Below, in pieces: positions 1 through 46,849 of a stretch of DNA of 64,000 nucleotides. Under the pieces are notes generated by a model. The model searched no databases, was not told the DNA's origin, and saw only the letters and a list, made by a program, of their open reading frames with translations. Every line of letters starts with the position of its first letter. Within the stretch, counting starts at the first letter, position 1. The translations under genes were made by a program, and so were the position numbers. This DNA is from Syngnathus acus (lineage: Eukaryota; Chordata; Actinopteri; Syngnathiformes; Syngnathidae): contig NC_051098.1 of NCBI RefSeq assembly GCF_901709675.1, positions 2,346,500 through 2,410,499 on the forward strand, given 5' to 3'.

Positions 1-570
1 GGCCAAATTACAGGGGGGGAACAAATCCTCACAGCTGCCCCGTGAGGATATGTTCCCCCCCCTTATTTTGAAAACGGTGAGTGCTGGACTCCAGCTGTTT
101 TTTTTCTGTCTTCCTGGGGGTCTGTTCAGGTTGTGTGGAAAATTTGAACAGGTTCCCTCATTCCTAGGCCAAATTACAGGGGGGGAACAAATCCTCACAG
201 CTGCCCCGTGAGGATATGTTCCCCCCCCCTTATTTTGAAAACGGTGAGTGCTGGACTGCAGCTGTTTTTTTTCTGTCTTCCTGGGGGTCTGTTCAGGTTG
301 TGTGGAAAATTTGAACAGGTTCCCTCATTCCTAGGCCAAATTACAGGGGGGGAACAAATCCTCACAGCCGCCCCGTGAGGATATGTTCCCCCCCCTTATT
401 TTGAGAACAGTGAGTGCTGGACTCCAGATGGTTTTTTTTTCTGTCTTCCTGGGGGTCTGTTCAGGTTGTGTGAAAAATTTGAACAGGTTCCCTCATTCCT
501 AGCCCAAGTTACAGGGGGGAACATATCCTCACGGGTGCCCTGTGAGGATATGTTCCCCCCCATTTAAAAC
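1..570. repeat. Left arm of fold-back array: four ~167-bp tandem units
   Basis: Units start near 1, 167, 334 and 502, a period of 166-168 bp. Each carries a short hairpin: GGAACAAATCCTCAC, a spacer of about 8 bases, then GTGAGGATATGTTCC, with G and C runs outside. The rest of each unit, from the hairpin to the next GGCCAAATTACAGG, is also conserved. The same unit appears in reverse orientation at 966-1700. The array touches the window edge, so the true left end and any target duplication are not visible. No real gene is present. Confidence 0.9.
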
Positions 571-965
571 GGTCTACTATATGTAAATAAATGATTTGTG
601 CACTGATAACTATACAATATTGGATGTTAAATAAATAAATAAACAAATAGATAATAATGTTTTCTTTCCTTTGTTGGTCAAACAATATTGTCTTGAATTC
701 AAATTTGTCAATGCTAAATATTTGAAGCTTGCTTGAAGACCATTTTGCTTTTTTTTAATTAGAATTTGTATTTTTTCATTTTATTTTATTATTATTTAAA
801 AAAAAATTAATTTATTTTTTTTCTGAATAAAGTTTAAAGTTATAATTTTTGATGTATGTTATATGATTAAGAAACAAAGTTGTTTGACCAAAATAAGGCC
901 AAAGAAATTGATAAAGTGCAGTAATAACGGTATCACTGCACAAATCATCAGAAAAAAAAAAACAG
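571..965. other. AT-rich spacer between the fold-back arms
   Basis: About 390 bp of AT-rich DNA without a credible gene. Its ends are themselves inverted: ATGATTTGTGCACTGATA near 590 matches the complement of TATCACTGCACAAATCAT near 930. The palindrome therefore continues into the spacer, as expected for the middle of a fold-back element rather than a chance junction. Confidence 0.7.
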
Positions 966-1700
966 CTGGAGTCCAGCACTCACCGTTCTCAAAATAAGGG
1001 GGGGGGAACATATTCTCACAGGGCACCCGTGAGGATTTGTTCCTCCCCTGTAATTTGGCCTAGGAATGAGGGAACCTGTTCAAATTTGGCACACAACCTG
1101 AAAGGACCCCCAGGAAGACAGAAAAAAAACTGCTGGAGTCCAGCACTCACCGTTCTCAAAATAAGGGGGGGGAACATATCCTCACGGGGCAGCTGTGAGG
1201 ATTTGTTCCCCCCCTGTAACTTGGCCTAGGAATGAGGGAACCTGTTCAACTTTTCCACACAACCTGAAAGGACCCCCAGGAAGACAGAAAAAAAACATCT
1301 GGAGTCCAGCACTCACCGTTCTCAAAATAAGGGGGGGGAACATATCCTCACGGGGCAGCTGTGAGAATTTGTTCCCCCCCTGTAATTTGGCCTAGGAATG
1401 AGGGAACCTGTTCAAATTTTCCACACAACCTGAAAGGACCCCCAGGAAGACAGAAAAAAAACAGCTGGAGTCCAGCACTCACCGTTCTCAAAATAAGGGG
1501 GGGGGGACATATCCTCACGGGGCAGCTGTGAGGATTTGTTCCCCCCCTGTAACTTGGCCTAGGAATGAGGGAACCTGTTCAAATTTTCCACACAACCTGA
1601 AAGGACCCCCAGGAAGACAGAAAAAAAACTGCTGGAGTCCAGCACTCACCGTTCTCAAAATAAGGGGGGGGGGGGGGGGGGGGGAACATATCCTCACGGG
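966..1700. repeat. Right arm of fold-back array: five inverted ~167-bp units
   Basis: CTGGAGTCCAGCACTCACCG recurs at 966, 1133, 1299, 1465 and 1632, the reverse complement of the left-arm unit at the same period. A long G run at about 1665-1684 precedes the last hairpin half, and array sequence ends near 1700. Open frames here, all beginning with the same few residues, come from the repeat itself and are not genes. Confidence 0.9.
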
Positions 1701-1860
1701 GCTTTGAAAGATTTGATCACAAAACGTGTGTGGCTTTTTCTTAAATGAACACGTTTGACATTGCTATAGTGTCAGCTTTTAATTATATTGCGCTGTCATG
1801 TTAAAGCAAATTAATAAATGCAACAATATTAATTTGCTTTGAAAATACCTGAGTAATAAA

Positions 1861-1887
1861 ATGGATGGATGGATGGATGGATGGATG
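1861..1887. repeat. (ATGG)n microsatellite
   Basis: Six to seven ATGG units. Such tails often mark the 3' end of fish RTE elements or their SINEs, but no element body is recognisable beside this one. Confidence 0.85.
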
Positions 1888-2747
1888 ATCACAATTAAGT
1901 ATAAAGTCTCCTTTGGAATATATACTCCTTGTAGCCTGTACCCAAAAAGAGGAGTTTCTTTGCATCGAGGTTTATGCAAAGAGCTCACGTAATTATATTG
2001 TTGCGTTTTGGTGAAGTGAATGAGTGTTCCGTCTGTACGACTGGTCTTTGAATGCACCCCGCTTCAATGGCAGAACGCGGATGAATTTAAAGACATCAAA
2101 TGAGAATAATCCTTTATAAAACTTAAAATTGACTGACGCAAACGTGAGTTCTTCATGTTTTTATTGAAAACAACATAGTGCTGACGCCGTACGACGCCGT
2201 ACGACATCGGTTTTTCGCTTTCCAAATAAGGCGTGCGCGCTCCCGCGGCAGGGGGAACAAAATCTCACGGGGGAACCAAATCAAGCACAACACCTGCACT
2301 GGTTTGCACCATCTTGTACATTTGTCTACGTTTTCATGCGATCTGCGGAAGTAAATAAATTTATGACACAGATGGAAAATGGCCTCCTCTAGTAGTACTG
2401 TATTTTTACCAATAGATGACAGTGTTGCTCTATCCCACCACTGCACCGACAGTTCATGTGGTCAGTCCAAAGTGAATAGCTGCAGATAATTTCTCTGTTT
2501 AAGTAAGGACTAGCGCAACCTGAGCTAACACACTTGAGAATGTCCCCGATCAACTCTTTAAGACAAATTCCCTTGGAGTTGGGCGTTGAGGCAACCTCAT
2601 GCAGGACGTTGTTTTTGCCCAACTGACAGTTCATGAGAAATATAACTGAATATTTCACTTTTACTCCACCTACTGTCACTTTAAAGGGTGGCGCTAGCGG
2701 CGGTGAAGAAGTCAGCAAACTTCAGTGTTGCAGCTTATTTATCCGCG
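1888..2747. other. 5' flank of PIPOX, no recognised gene
   Basis: No exon of a neighbouring gene, transposon end or RNA gene is recognised. The promoter and 5' UTR of PIPOX must lie at least partly here. I see no convincing TATA box close to the start codon. The PIPOX frame is open upstream to an ATG at 2688, but the residues before 2748 do not resemble the family. Confidence 0.5.
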
Positions 2748-38050
<35,303 letters not shown>

Positions 38051-38328
38051 AAATGTCAACAGATTATCAGTATCTTGTAATTTGAAGATTTATATTGATA
38101 TTGATAATATTGACACTTTTTATTGAAGAGTGTCAAATTGATGAACAAAAGCATAAAACAAGAGCTTTGGCCTAAATAGTAGTTTTAATAATTTATTTTG
38201 CCTTATTATTAGGGAGGGGAAAAGCCGAAAGAAGCCACCATAAGGTATAATCAATATATAGATTTTGACCAAAAATCAACATAGCCTTTATAGCTACAAA
38301 TCCTCAAAAGATGTAGATAATGTAAAAC
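38051..38328. other. PIPOX 3' flank, probable 3' UTR
   Basis: AT-rich, but without AATAAA or ATTAAA. The nearest ATTAAA (about 38643) lies inside MITE element B. Confidence 0.45.
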
Positions 38329-39540
38329 TACCGTAATTTTCGGACTATAAGTCGCACCGGAGTATAAGTCGCACCAGCCATAAAATGCCCAGAAAAGTGA
38401 AAAAAAACATATATAAGTCGCTCCGGGGTATAAGTCGCATTTTGGGGGGCAATTTATTCGACAAAATCCAACACCAAGAACAGTCATGAACGAGCAACAA
38501 CAGGCTAAACGATAGGTATGCTAACGTGACATAAACACAAACTAAGAGCTGAGAACCCTAACCCTGACGTAAAATTCAGAGTTTTAAAAAAACTATTACA
38601 TAAATAACACGTTAATAAAACCATCTGTGTCACTCCAATTCATTAAATCCATCAATCGTCCTTTGTCAACAATGCGTGCGCGCCGCTGACGGCTCTTGCA
38701 CTTAAAAATATTCCACAGGCCCATATAACGATATATAAATTATATATCAAATAACTATTATATAAGCAATAATGTTATCAAACCATCTGTGCACTCTAAA
38801 TCATTAAATCCATCGATCAAATTCCTCGTCCTTTGTCAACAACGCCGCGCGTGCGTGCGCCCTGACGTCAGCCTCGTCGTTATTCCACAGATCTACTATA
38901 TAACTATATTGTAGCGTTAACAAAGTTCAAGGAAAGACGTGGGTTTGGTAAACGGCTCTTTATTTAACAAAACAAACTTCCAGGCGTGCGGTGGCGTGGA
39001 CTTCCAGCCACGGAAATGGAAGAGAGCTCCATAGAATAGGACCGGGCGTGCGTAAAAGCCATGACCGAGCCCCATCCACCGTCCCCGGACAGCCACCCGG
39101 CCGAGCGCCGGCCCTCGACTTCCATCCACGGAGGTGAAAGACAGCTCGGTAGAGGACCGGGCGTGCGTAAAAGCATTGTCCGAGCCCCATCCACCGTCCC
39201 TGGACAGCCACCCGGCCGAGCGCCGGCCCCCGACTTCAATCCACGAAAGTGAAAGAGAGCTCCGTCGAGTCAATCTTTGTCCTTTATGTAAACAACGCCG
39301 CGTCGCGCTGCTGACGTCGCGCTGCTGACGTCGCGCTGCTGACGTCGCGCTGTTGACGTCGCGCTGCTGACGTCACTTGAAATTCAAATTACAGTAATCC
39401 CTTGCTACATTGCGGTTCGTTTATCGCGGTTTCATTTTCTTTTTTTTTTTTTGAAAATATTTGAAAAAAAACACATATAAGTCGCCCCCCCCACCCAAAC
39501 TATGAAAAAAACCGCGACTTATAGTCCGAAAATTACGGTA
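38329..39540. mobile_element. Large Tc1/mariner-like element B
   Basis: Same ends as element A (TACCGTAATTTTCGGACTAT and complement). The left arm matches element A closely. The middle instead holds a ~124-bp duplication (39060-39250) and a 14-bp array. A second MITE-like terminus (CAGTAATCCCTTGCTACATT) lies at 39392. No transposase frame. Confidence 0.87.
39306..39375. repeat. 14-bp array with five TGACGTC motifs
   Basis: TGACGTC at 39312, 39326, 39340, 39354 and 39368; the last is a perfect TGACGTCA. Single perfect copies also occur at 36522 and 38863. TGACGTCA is the binding site of CREB/ATF proteins, so a regulatory effect is possible but unproven. Confidence 0.85.
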
Positions 39541-40085
39541 TATGTAAAGGCACACATGTAATTCAACAATTATTTATATAGCACTTTCAAGTACAGGCAT
39601 TATTAAATGTATTGCTAAAAAGGATGGGCTGAAGCAAAACATTCAGCAAGATCCAGACTGGTTCCGGAGCCCAATTTGTGTTTCTATACGTAGTTGGCAT
39701 ATCCTGACCTTGTTTGTCACATTTCCTGGAGCCAGATTCTGCAGAGGAAGACCAGAGGGCCAGTGTACTATCTTCGGCCACCCCTCTGGGTGCTGAGCCC
39801 ATGGCAAAGAGGACCCACGTCTCCATCTCGGGTCAAGCTTCGCCTTGTACAACACATCATTTTCAAAACAAAACTATTGAAGTACTCATATGCACATTTT
39901 TCACAGGTAGAATTGGATCTAAGTAGATTCCTTCTTAAAAATAACAAAAAGTACTTCTTACATTAATAAAACCAAATTTTCAATAATGACCTCTGGCAAA
40001 ATAGAAATTACTGTATCTCATCTGTCACGATTGACAATAAAAAAGACCAAGTAGCACTCACTTGTACTCTCTCTTTCGTGTAACG
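39541..40085. other. Intergenic, nothing recognised
   Basis: No repeat ends or coding domain recognised between element B and the LINE. Confidence 0.35.
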
Positions 40086-42560
40086 TCAGAGGTCCAACTT
40101 GGTGTCGTGGAGCCACGCCAGCATCTCTGGTCCCAGGTCAAAGAGGCCGGCCTCCGAGGGTGGTCTATATAGGGGGCAGGTGTTGATGATGTGGTCGGCT
40201 GTCTGCTCGGGGTCACCGCACTCGCATGCCACACTGTCCGCCAGTCCCCACTGCTGCATAGATGTGTTGAAGCGCCCAACACCAGTTCTTAAATGGTTCA
40301 GTGCGGTCCACTGCTGGCGAGGTAGTTCATCTCCTCCAATGGCGCCGTCTCCTGGTTCCCAGATGTAACGGTGCATGAGGGAGGGACCAGCTGCCTCCCA
40401 CTCCTGCTTCCAAGCTGCTGCCAGCCAAGCATCTCTGGAGATGTCCTTAGGGATGGAATTGAGCATCTCTTGTGCTACCATGTTGTAGGGGTGGCGCGCC
40501 TTGAGTCTGCTTGATGGAGCTGGAGTAGTTGTGGTACTGTGCAGGATGTGCCAGTTATTTTTTGCCTTCCTGGCTAGAATGAGGGTGGCAGCCTCTCGAC
40601 GAAGGTTGGCCGGCGCTATTCCCGCAAGGACAGGCAAGAGGGACACAGGGGTGGGCTTCAGGCATCCTGTTATAGTTCGGAGGGCGTTGTTAATTGCCAC
40701 ATTTACTTTTTTGGCATGGGGGCTTCTGTTCCAAACTGGGGCACAGTACTCTGGTGCAGAGAATACCAGCGCTTGAGTTGATATCCGCAAGGTCTTAGCA
40801 GAGGCTCCCAACATTGTTGCAGCAAGGCGGTGGATCAGTGCAACCCTGGATGTCACCTTTGCCTTCAGTTCTTCAAGGTGTTGTTTGAAGGATAGGGTCC
40901 GATCCAGATGCACGCTAAGGTACTTCGGGGCTTGTTGAACCTCCAGGCGTTTGCCCTAAATGCTCACTACAAGTTCTCTCCTTGCTTCCCTGGTGCTGAG
41001 ATGATATGACACAGCAACAGTCTTTCCAACGCTGAGCTGGAGACGCCACTTTCGACGGTATGCTACCATGGTGCACACGTCTTCATTCAGGCCGTCTTCC
41101 GTCGCCTTCCACGTTGGTCGGCTCAGCATGATGGCAAGGTCGTCTGCATAGCCATACTTTCTGGATGCTGTGTCCGGTAGGTCGTATATATAGATGTTAA
41201 ATAGCATTGGTGAGAGAACTGACCCTTGCGGTACCCCGCTCCTCAGTCTTCGGAGCCTACTGCACTGCCCATTGCTGGTTTGGAGAGTAAAGCTGCGGTT
41301 GGAAAGTGTCTCCATGATGAACTGCACCATGTGCCGGTCCGGTATCATCCTCAGCAGCTTCAGGTGGAGTCCCCGGTGCCACACGGTGTCATATGCAGCA
41401 GTTAGGTCCAGGTATACCACTCCAGCTTTCTCCTTATCCTAGAAGCTGTTCTCGATGTTCTCTTGGGAGAATAGGGTAACCTGGTCTGCTGTTGACCTTC
41501 CTCGACGGAAACCGGCTTGTTCCCGTGGGAGCTGTGAGTCCACCACTGGCTCTATGCGGCTGTGTATCATTCTTTCCAAGATCTTAAATGGGACACTCAG
41601 CAGTGAGATGGGCCTGTATGACTTGGGGTCCTCCGCACCTTTATTTGGCTTCAGCAGAGCTATCACAGAGGCCCTGCCCCAGATCTTCGGGAGCTTTAAC
41701 CTCCGGTAGCATGATGTGAAGAAAGCACTAAGCCATGTAGATGTTGTTGGGCCCTGGTGGATGACGAACTCCGGGTGGATGTTGTCACGGCCCGGGGATT
41801 TGCCCGGCTTGAGCTTGCTTATGGCCTCACTGAGTTCCTCTGCTGTAAAGGCTCCCGAGAGACTGGAATCGACGTTGGCCGCTCTTGAGATACAAGACAC
41901 CTCACGCGATATCAGTCGTGCAAAGTCTTTGTCTGCATCCGGGAAGCGACCATTCTTCAGGAGTTGGGAGGCGATTGCATCTGCAGTGACTGGGCATCTG
42001 TGGGCTGATGTACGTATTTCTGCCTGAAAGCTGGTTGATGGTTTGCCACGCCTTGCGGCTGGAATGGGTGAAGTCGATTGATTCAACGACTTCTGTCCAT
42101 CTCACCTTGCGGGTGGCGTCCAGCTTTTCAAGCAGTGGGATGTAGTTCCTGTTATACCCACGTGGGATGGTCTTCTTTGCCGCACGCAAGAGAACCTGGC
42201 AGTAGCCTCATAGGCTGCATCCACATTTGTGGACTCTGGGTCTGGCAGGCCGGCTGACCTCCTTTCCGTCTCCTCAGCATACGACTCCCAGTTGGCTTTT
42301 CGGAAATTCCATCTCTTCACAGGCTTCCCTGGCACCGGTTCCACCAGTGATGGAACTTTGATGATGGAAGGTCGGTGGTGTGAGCGGGGGAACCTGTCAA
42401 GGACACGCCTCTCCGGTCTTGGGTCGTTGCTGCGGCAAATGGCGAAGGCCAGGTCCGGGTTGGTGGTGGTGTTCCAGCGTGCAGAGAAGGAGGTTGGGGG
42501 TTCCTTGGGGTTGTACAACAGCAGGGCATCAGTGTTGGAGGCCCATTCGCACAGCGCCAC
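40086..42560 (-). pseudogene. Non-LTR retrotransposon ORF2 (jockey-like), decayed
   Basis: Five frame segments on the - strand run from the end of an endonuclease (42560-42190) through the reverse transcriptase to the natural C-terminus at 40086. Motifs include LKPGKSPGRDNIHPEF, EQAGFRRGRSTADQV, VYLDLTAAYDTVWHRG, SGVPQGSVLSPMLFNIYI and the catalytic KYGYADDLA. A CECGDPEQTADHIINTCPLY zinc-knuckle-like motif lies near the end. In-frame stops at about 41437 and 40954 and frameshifts near 42190 and 42080 disable it. The sequence resembles elements I associate with invertebrates more than the L2 and RTE LINEs elsewhere here; the clade is uncertain. Confidence 0.85.
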
Positions 42561-42612
42561 TCCGCTAGGTGTTGAGTGGCGAGTTCATGTATCTATTAAC
42601 TTCTGGCTCAGT

Positions 42613-42614
42613 TT

Positions 42615-42645
<31 letters not shown>

Positions 42646-42717
42646 GTGTGCGTGTGTACGTAGGTGTGTGTGCGTGTGTGTGTGTGTGTGCGTGTGTGCG
42701 TGCGCGTATTCGTGTGT
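42613..42717. repeat. (TG)n microsatellite
   Basis: TG repeat with CG and TA interruptions, directly beyond the LINE fragment. Confidence 0.95.
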
Positions 42718-43342
42718 AAAATGGTCTTAACTCTTTCTAAATCAGTGGTTCTTAACCTTGTTGGAGATACCGAACCCCACCAGTTTCATATGCGCATTCA
42801 CTGAACTTTAGTCAAAATAAAATTATTTTTTTTCAAATTCAAGACAGATTTTTTTACTCGTGCACAAAATGAGCATGAACATCACCTTGTTCAAAGAACA
42901 AAACCAACACAATGCATGAACTTACAACAAATTACATACCAGGAAATCAGTGTGACTTCTGCGTCATCACAAATTTGCACGACAAACAGGTGCTACTTTG
43001 GTTAGAAGCTCACATCTGGGTCTGGTATTGGATTTAGCCTGGGGGTAGTCCTCCCCTGTTAGGATTATCAGCGGGTCACAATAGGTAGCTCGTGATGTTT
43101 TTGTAGGCGGCAGCTCGGTGGGTAGAGCTTCGCAATCCCTCCTCCCCTTTCGTCGGCTCGGGTTCACATCTGTGGGATCCTGTGGGTGGTTGCATGCCCC
43201 ATTGGTGCAGTGGCCTCTAGGGTCACTGGTGATTAAAAACCTCCCACCAGATTGTTAGTTAGCTTTTTCTTGAGTTTAGTGGGGTGGAGCTCCTTACCAA
43301 TAACCCATTTACAGGTGAGTTTTCTAAAGTTGTCTACGTAAT
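42718..43342. other. Intergenic with one hAT terminus
   Basis: CAGTGGTTCTTAACCTTGTT at 42745 is one end of a hAT family; no partner is seen. GGTGGGTAGAGCTTCGCAAT near 43116 resembles a tRNA-type head but the fold was not convincing. Confidence 0.4.
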
Positions 43343-44430
43343 TTGGTTGGTTTTTCTGACATGTTGTCCTCCATTTTGGCTAGTTTTGTTCAGTCGCCTT
43401 TACAGTTGGCTTTAGAATTGTGCACAGAGGAACAGTTATTGGAGATTGCTGAGCATTACAAAATTTGTATAGTAGATAGAAAGTTAAAGGAAACCGTTAG
43501 GGATTCATTAAGAAAAAAGGTCTTTGGGAAGCTGGTGTTCTCTTTCAGTCTGTTGCCAGTACGGGGGCGGCTTTTTAGCCTAGCCCAGTCATGTTGACTT
43601 TTGAGCAGCAGAGGGAGCTATTGCAAATGCAGTTGGAACTGGAAAGGTTTAGAAGTGGCAATAGCATTGGGTGGAAAGGGAGCCTCAGTTTGATGTTTAA
43701 CAGAATCTTCGTTTACTACCTAAATTTGATGAATTGGATCCAGATACGTACGTACTTTACTTTGTTTTAGCGCATTGCTGATACTAGTGCCTGGTCAGAT
43801 GTGGACAGAGCTACTTTGCTACAGTGTGTGCTTACAGGGAAAGCATTGGAGGCTTTTTTAACATTAAGTGTTGCGGACAGCCAAGTTTATGCTAATGTTA
43901 AAGTGGATGTCCTTAAAGTCCATGAGCTTGTACCAAAAGCTTAGCGTCAACGTTTTTGGTAAGAAAGAAACAGGATCCACAGACTTATGCTGAGTTTGTA
44001 AGATTATTTGTGAAGTGCTTTTAGTCGATGGTCTACCGCTGCTGAAGTGGTTACATTACAAGATTTGTCTGATTTAATTGTTTTGGAGCAGTTAAAAAAT
44101 TCTGTACCGGATTATTTTGCAACATACATTAACGAACGCAAAGTCAAGTCTCTCAGTGAAGCAGCAATCCTGGCAGATGAATGTCTTGACCCATAAAACA
44201 TGTTTAGAATAAAATAGGGAAAGTTGTGGTAAAAGTGAGTCTTCGCTAAAACATAAGTCACCAGTGCCTGGGGTTTCCTTTCAAAATGTTTGGAGGTTGG
44301 AGCAATAGGACCAGTTAGTGCCAATATACGTATGTAGATATTGTTTGGGTCAGGGACACAGGAAAAACAATTGTCCTCGGCTTAGATCCAAAAAGACAGG
44401 ACAAGTAAAGCCAGCTGTGATGGCAGCTCC
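43343..44430 (+). pseudogene. Gypsy gag with CCHC knuckle, decayed
   Basis: Opens SSILASFVQSPLQLALELCT and runs with several stops to a zinc knuckle CRYCLGQGHRKNNCPR (Cys-x2-Cys-x4-His-x4-Cys) near 44333. The early part resembles the gag N-terminus of fish gypsy elements. Confidence 0.75.
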
Positions 44431-45058
44431 AGTTACAAGTCCTGTTGCAACACCTGTTCACCAGGATGAGCTCTACCACCAACAGAGTGAGGCTGGTTTT
44501 GAATCTACCCAGGGTGATTTTTCACCCTTCATTTCAGATGGTGTTGTGTTTTGTTAGATGGGAATCAACAGGTTCCAGCTAAAATTTTGAGGGACACCGC
44601 AGCTTTAGATTCTTTTATTTTAGAGTCCGTGTTGCCATTTTCTAACCAGTCAGAAGGTGTGTTCTGATCCGTGGAATGGGTTTAGTTCCTTTTTCATCTC
44701 CTTTACATAAAGTTAATCTGGTGTGTGGTTTGGTCAAGGGTGATGTTGCGGTTGGTGGCAGACCGAGGTTACCAGTGGTTGGTGTCCACATGATTCTGGG
44801 TAATGATCTGGCAGGTGGGAAAGTGTGGGCCAATGGCAAGCCTAACATTTTGAAGGAGTTATCCGTGCCCTCTGCTGTTGTGTTCCCCCTGTTTCTCGGC
44901 TTAAGGCAGCCGAGAACCGGCCCAAAAATCTTGAGTTGCGAACTGATCTTTCAATTGGAAGCTAGACAAATTCTAGGGAGGCCCTAATAGCAGAGCAAAA
45001 AAGTGACATCTTTGGTTGACATTTTGTGTGGTTCCTGAAGTAGCAGTAAGGGATCATT

Positions 45059-45482
45059 ATTTCGACGAGATTCATCATGTCTTCTAATTATATGTAGCAA
45101 ATCAGCTATCACAGATCACTGCAGAAGAAACAACCACATCATGGACTGGGACGGGAGAAAAAAATCATATCAGAACCAAGCAAAGTAAAGCGATGGATCA
45201 AAGAGGCCATAGAAATCAGGAAGCGAGCAAGCGGGACCATCAACCGAGATGAGGGGGCATACACCCTATCACACACCTGGGATTCCCTTCTCCGAGGACC
45301 ACCAAAAGGCGGGAGAGGGCCTGCTCGGTGGACTTTGACAGGTCTGCCGAGCCGGCCAGCCGATAAATGACACGTAATCAGCACGTCGGATGATGCATCT
45401 GAAAAAGACTGGCGTGAGTCGAACCTGTCAGCAGGTAACACCTTAAACATTTTTCTTGTCTGAACAAAATAATTTCCTACAA
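45059..45482 (+). mobile_element. Penelope-like element 3' fragment
   Basis: Flanked by GTAAGGGATCATT at 45046-45058 and 45483-45495. The + strand reads KVKRWIKEAIEIRKRASGTI, NRDEGAYTLSHTWDSLL, which resembles the region just after the GIY-YIG endonuclease of Penelope-like elements. It interrupts the gypsy element. Family call is from memory of the motif. Confidence 0.6.
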
Positions 45483-45489
45483 GTAAGGG

Positions 45490-46180
45490 ATCATTCTCAA
45501 TGTTGTTTTCTTCTTGATGGACTGTTGGTTAGAAAATGTTCCACATAATGACCAAGGTTTGAGAGAAACTGTTTTCCAAACAGCTGTACCTTCCTCCTTG
45601 CGTGGTAAAGTCCTCCAGACTTCGCATGGTGATGTGGCGGGTCATTTGTGTGCATGGTAAACTTATGACAGGGTCTTGCATATTTTTTTCTGGCCACGCT
45701 TAAACAGGGATATAGCCAAGTTTATTAAAACGCGTCATACTTGTCAGGTTACTAGTAAACCTAATCAAGTTGTTAAACCAGCACCCTTGTATCTGATACC
45801 GATAATGGGTTACCCATTTGAGCATCTTATCACTGTGTTGGGCCTTTACCACGTTCGAAATCAGGTCATAATTACTTGCTGACAGTAATGTGTCAAGATA
45901 CTAGAAATCCTGCTGACTTTCCTTTGCATACCATCACCACCAAGTCTATAGTTAAAGCTTTGACTCAGTTTATTTCTACATTTGGTATTCTGAAGATCAT
46001 TCAGTCAGATCAGGGTTCAAATTTTACTTCCAAAATGTTTGCTCAGATTTCGGAACAGTTAAAAGTTAAACATAATGAGTCGACAGTGTGTCATGCTCAG
46101 TCAAGGAACATTAGAGGGTTTTCACCAGACGTTGTCTTTGCTTCTTGCTCAGCTTTATTTTCTGATACTCTGACTTGAAC
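45490..46180 (+). pseudogene. Gypsy integrase remnant
   Basis: FFWPRLNRDIAKFIKTRHTC with CQV (HHCC finger end), then IIQSDQGSNFTSKMF (second catalytic Asp region) and YPFEHL. Frameshift near 45880 and stops elsewhere. It follows the protease instead of RNase H, so the intervening segment was lost or moved. Confidence 0.78.
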
Positions 46181-46335
46181 ATGACATAGACATTGGAGAT
46201 ACTAAGCCTATTAAATATACAAAGATTTTATAGGGTTTCTGAGGAGAAGAAGCGACAGTTGGACACTGAGGTACAGTATATGTTAAATGCGGTAATATTA
46301 TAACATTGCAGAACCATCAAATTTCGAATTGGGCT

Positions 46336-46770
46336 TCTTCCCTCCATTCAGGACTTGTCATCCCAGCGCTGCGTGTCCCGAGCCCGTAATATTATCAGTG
46401 ACCCATCACACCCCCACCATGGACTGTTCTCCCTGCTGCCCTCTGGGAAGAGGTTTCGCAGCATCCGCTGCAGGTCCACCAGGTTCTGCAATAGTTTTTT
46501 CCCCTGCTGTCGTCAGACTGTTGAACATTCAAACGTAGCATTCCTTTGCACACTTGTAAATACTGTTTTTGTCTCCTGCACTGTTTACATACTTTATCAC
46601 TGCTGCACTTTGTACTTTATACTTATCTTATTTCATATTTTTATATAGAATGTCACTTTTTAACCAGCCGCAATACCACTACATTGTTGAAAGCCGTATG
46701 CAACGAAATTTCGTTTTGTGTACACCCAGTGTTGACAAAATGACAATAAAGTTTGTCTAAGTCTAAGTCT
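46336..46770 (+). mobile_element. L2-group LINE 3' end (second family)
   Basis: SRARNIISDPSHPHHGLFSL and LPSGKRFRSIRCRS are the terminal residues of an L2-group ORF2. The 3' UTR ends AAAATGACAATAAAGTTTGT plus CTAAGT repeats. Different from the tail family at 19712. Confidence 0.85.
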
Positions 46771-46849
46771 ACCTTGTTTGTTGGTTAAAAAAACTGAATC
46801 TACTTTTCGACCATGTACGGATTACTGAAAAGTAAATAGTATCACAAAA

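Noticed and set aside
1029-1697. Similar open frames starting MRICS on both strands
   Set aside because: They are translations of the 167-bp tandem unit; the similarity comes from the repeat, not from a gene family.
2688-2747. Upstream ATG as PIPOX start (20 extra residues)
   Set aside because: The family starts about ten residues before the FAD loop; the extra residues are unlike it. It could still be used but has no support.
43100-43200. Possible tRNA gene near the gypsy left side
   Set aside because: Box-like strings are present but I could not form a convincing cloverleaf.
45139-45450. 103-codon frame on the - strand
   Set aside because: Shadow of the Penelope-like coding sequence on the + strand.
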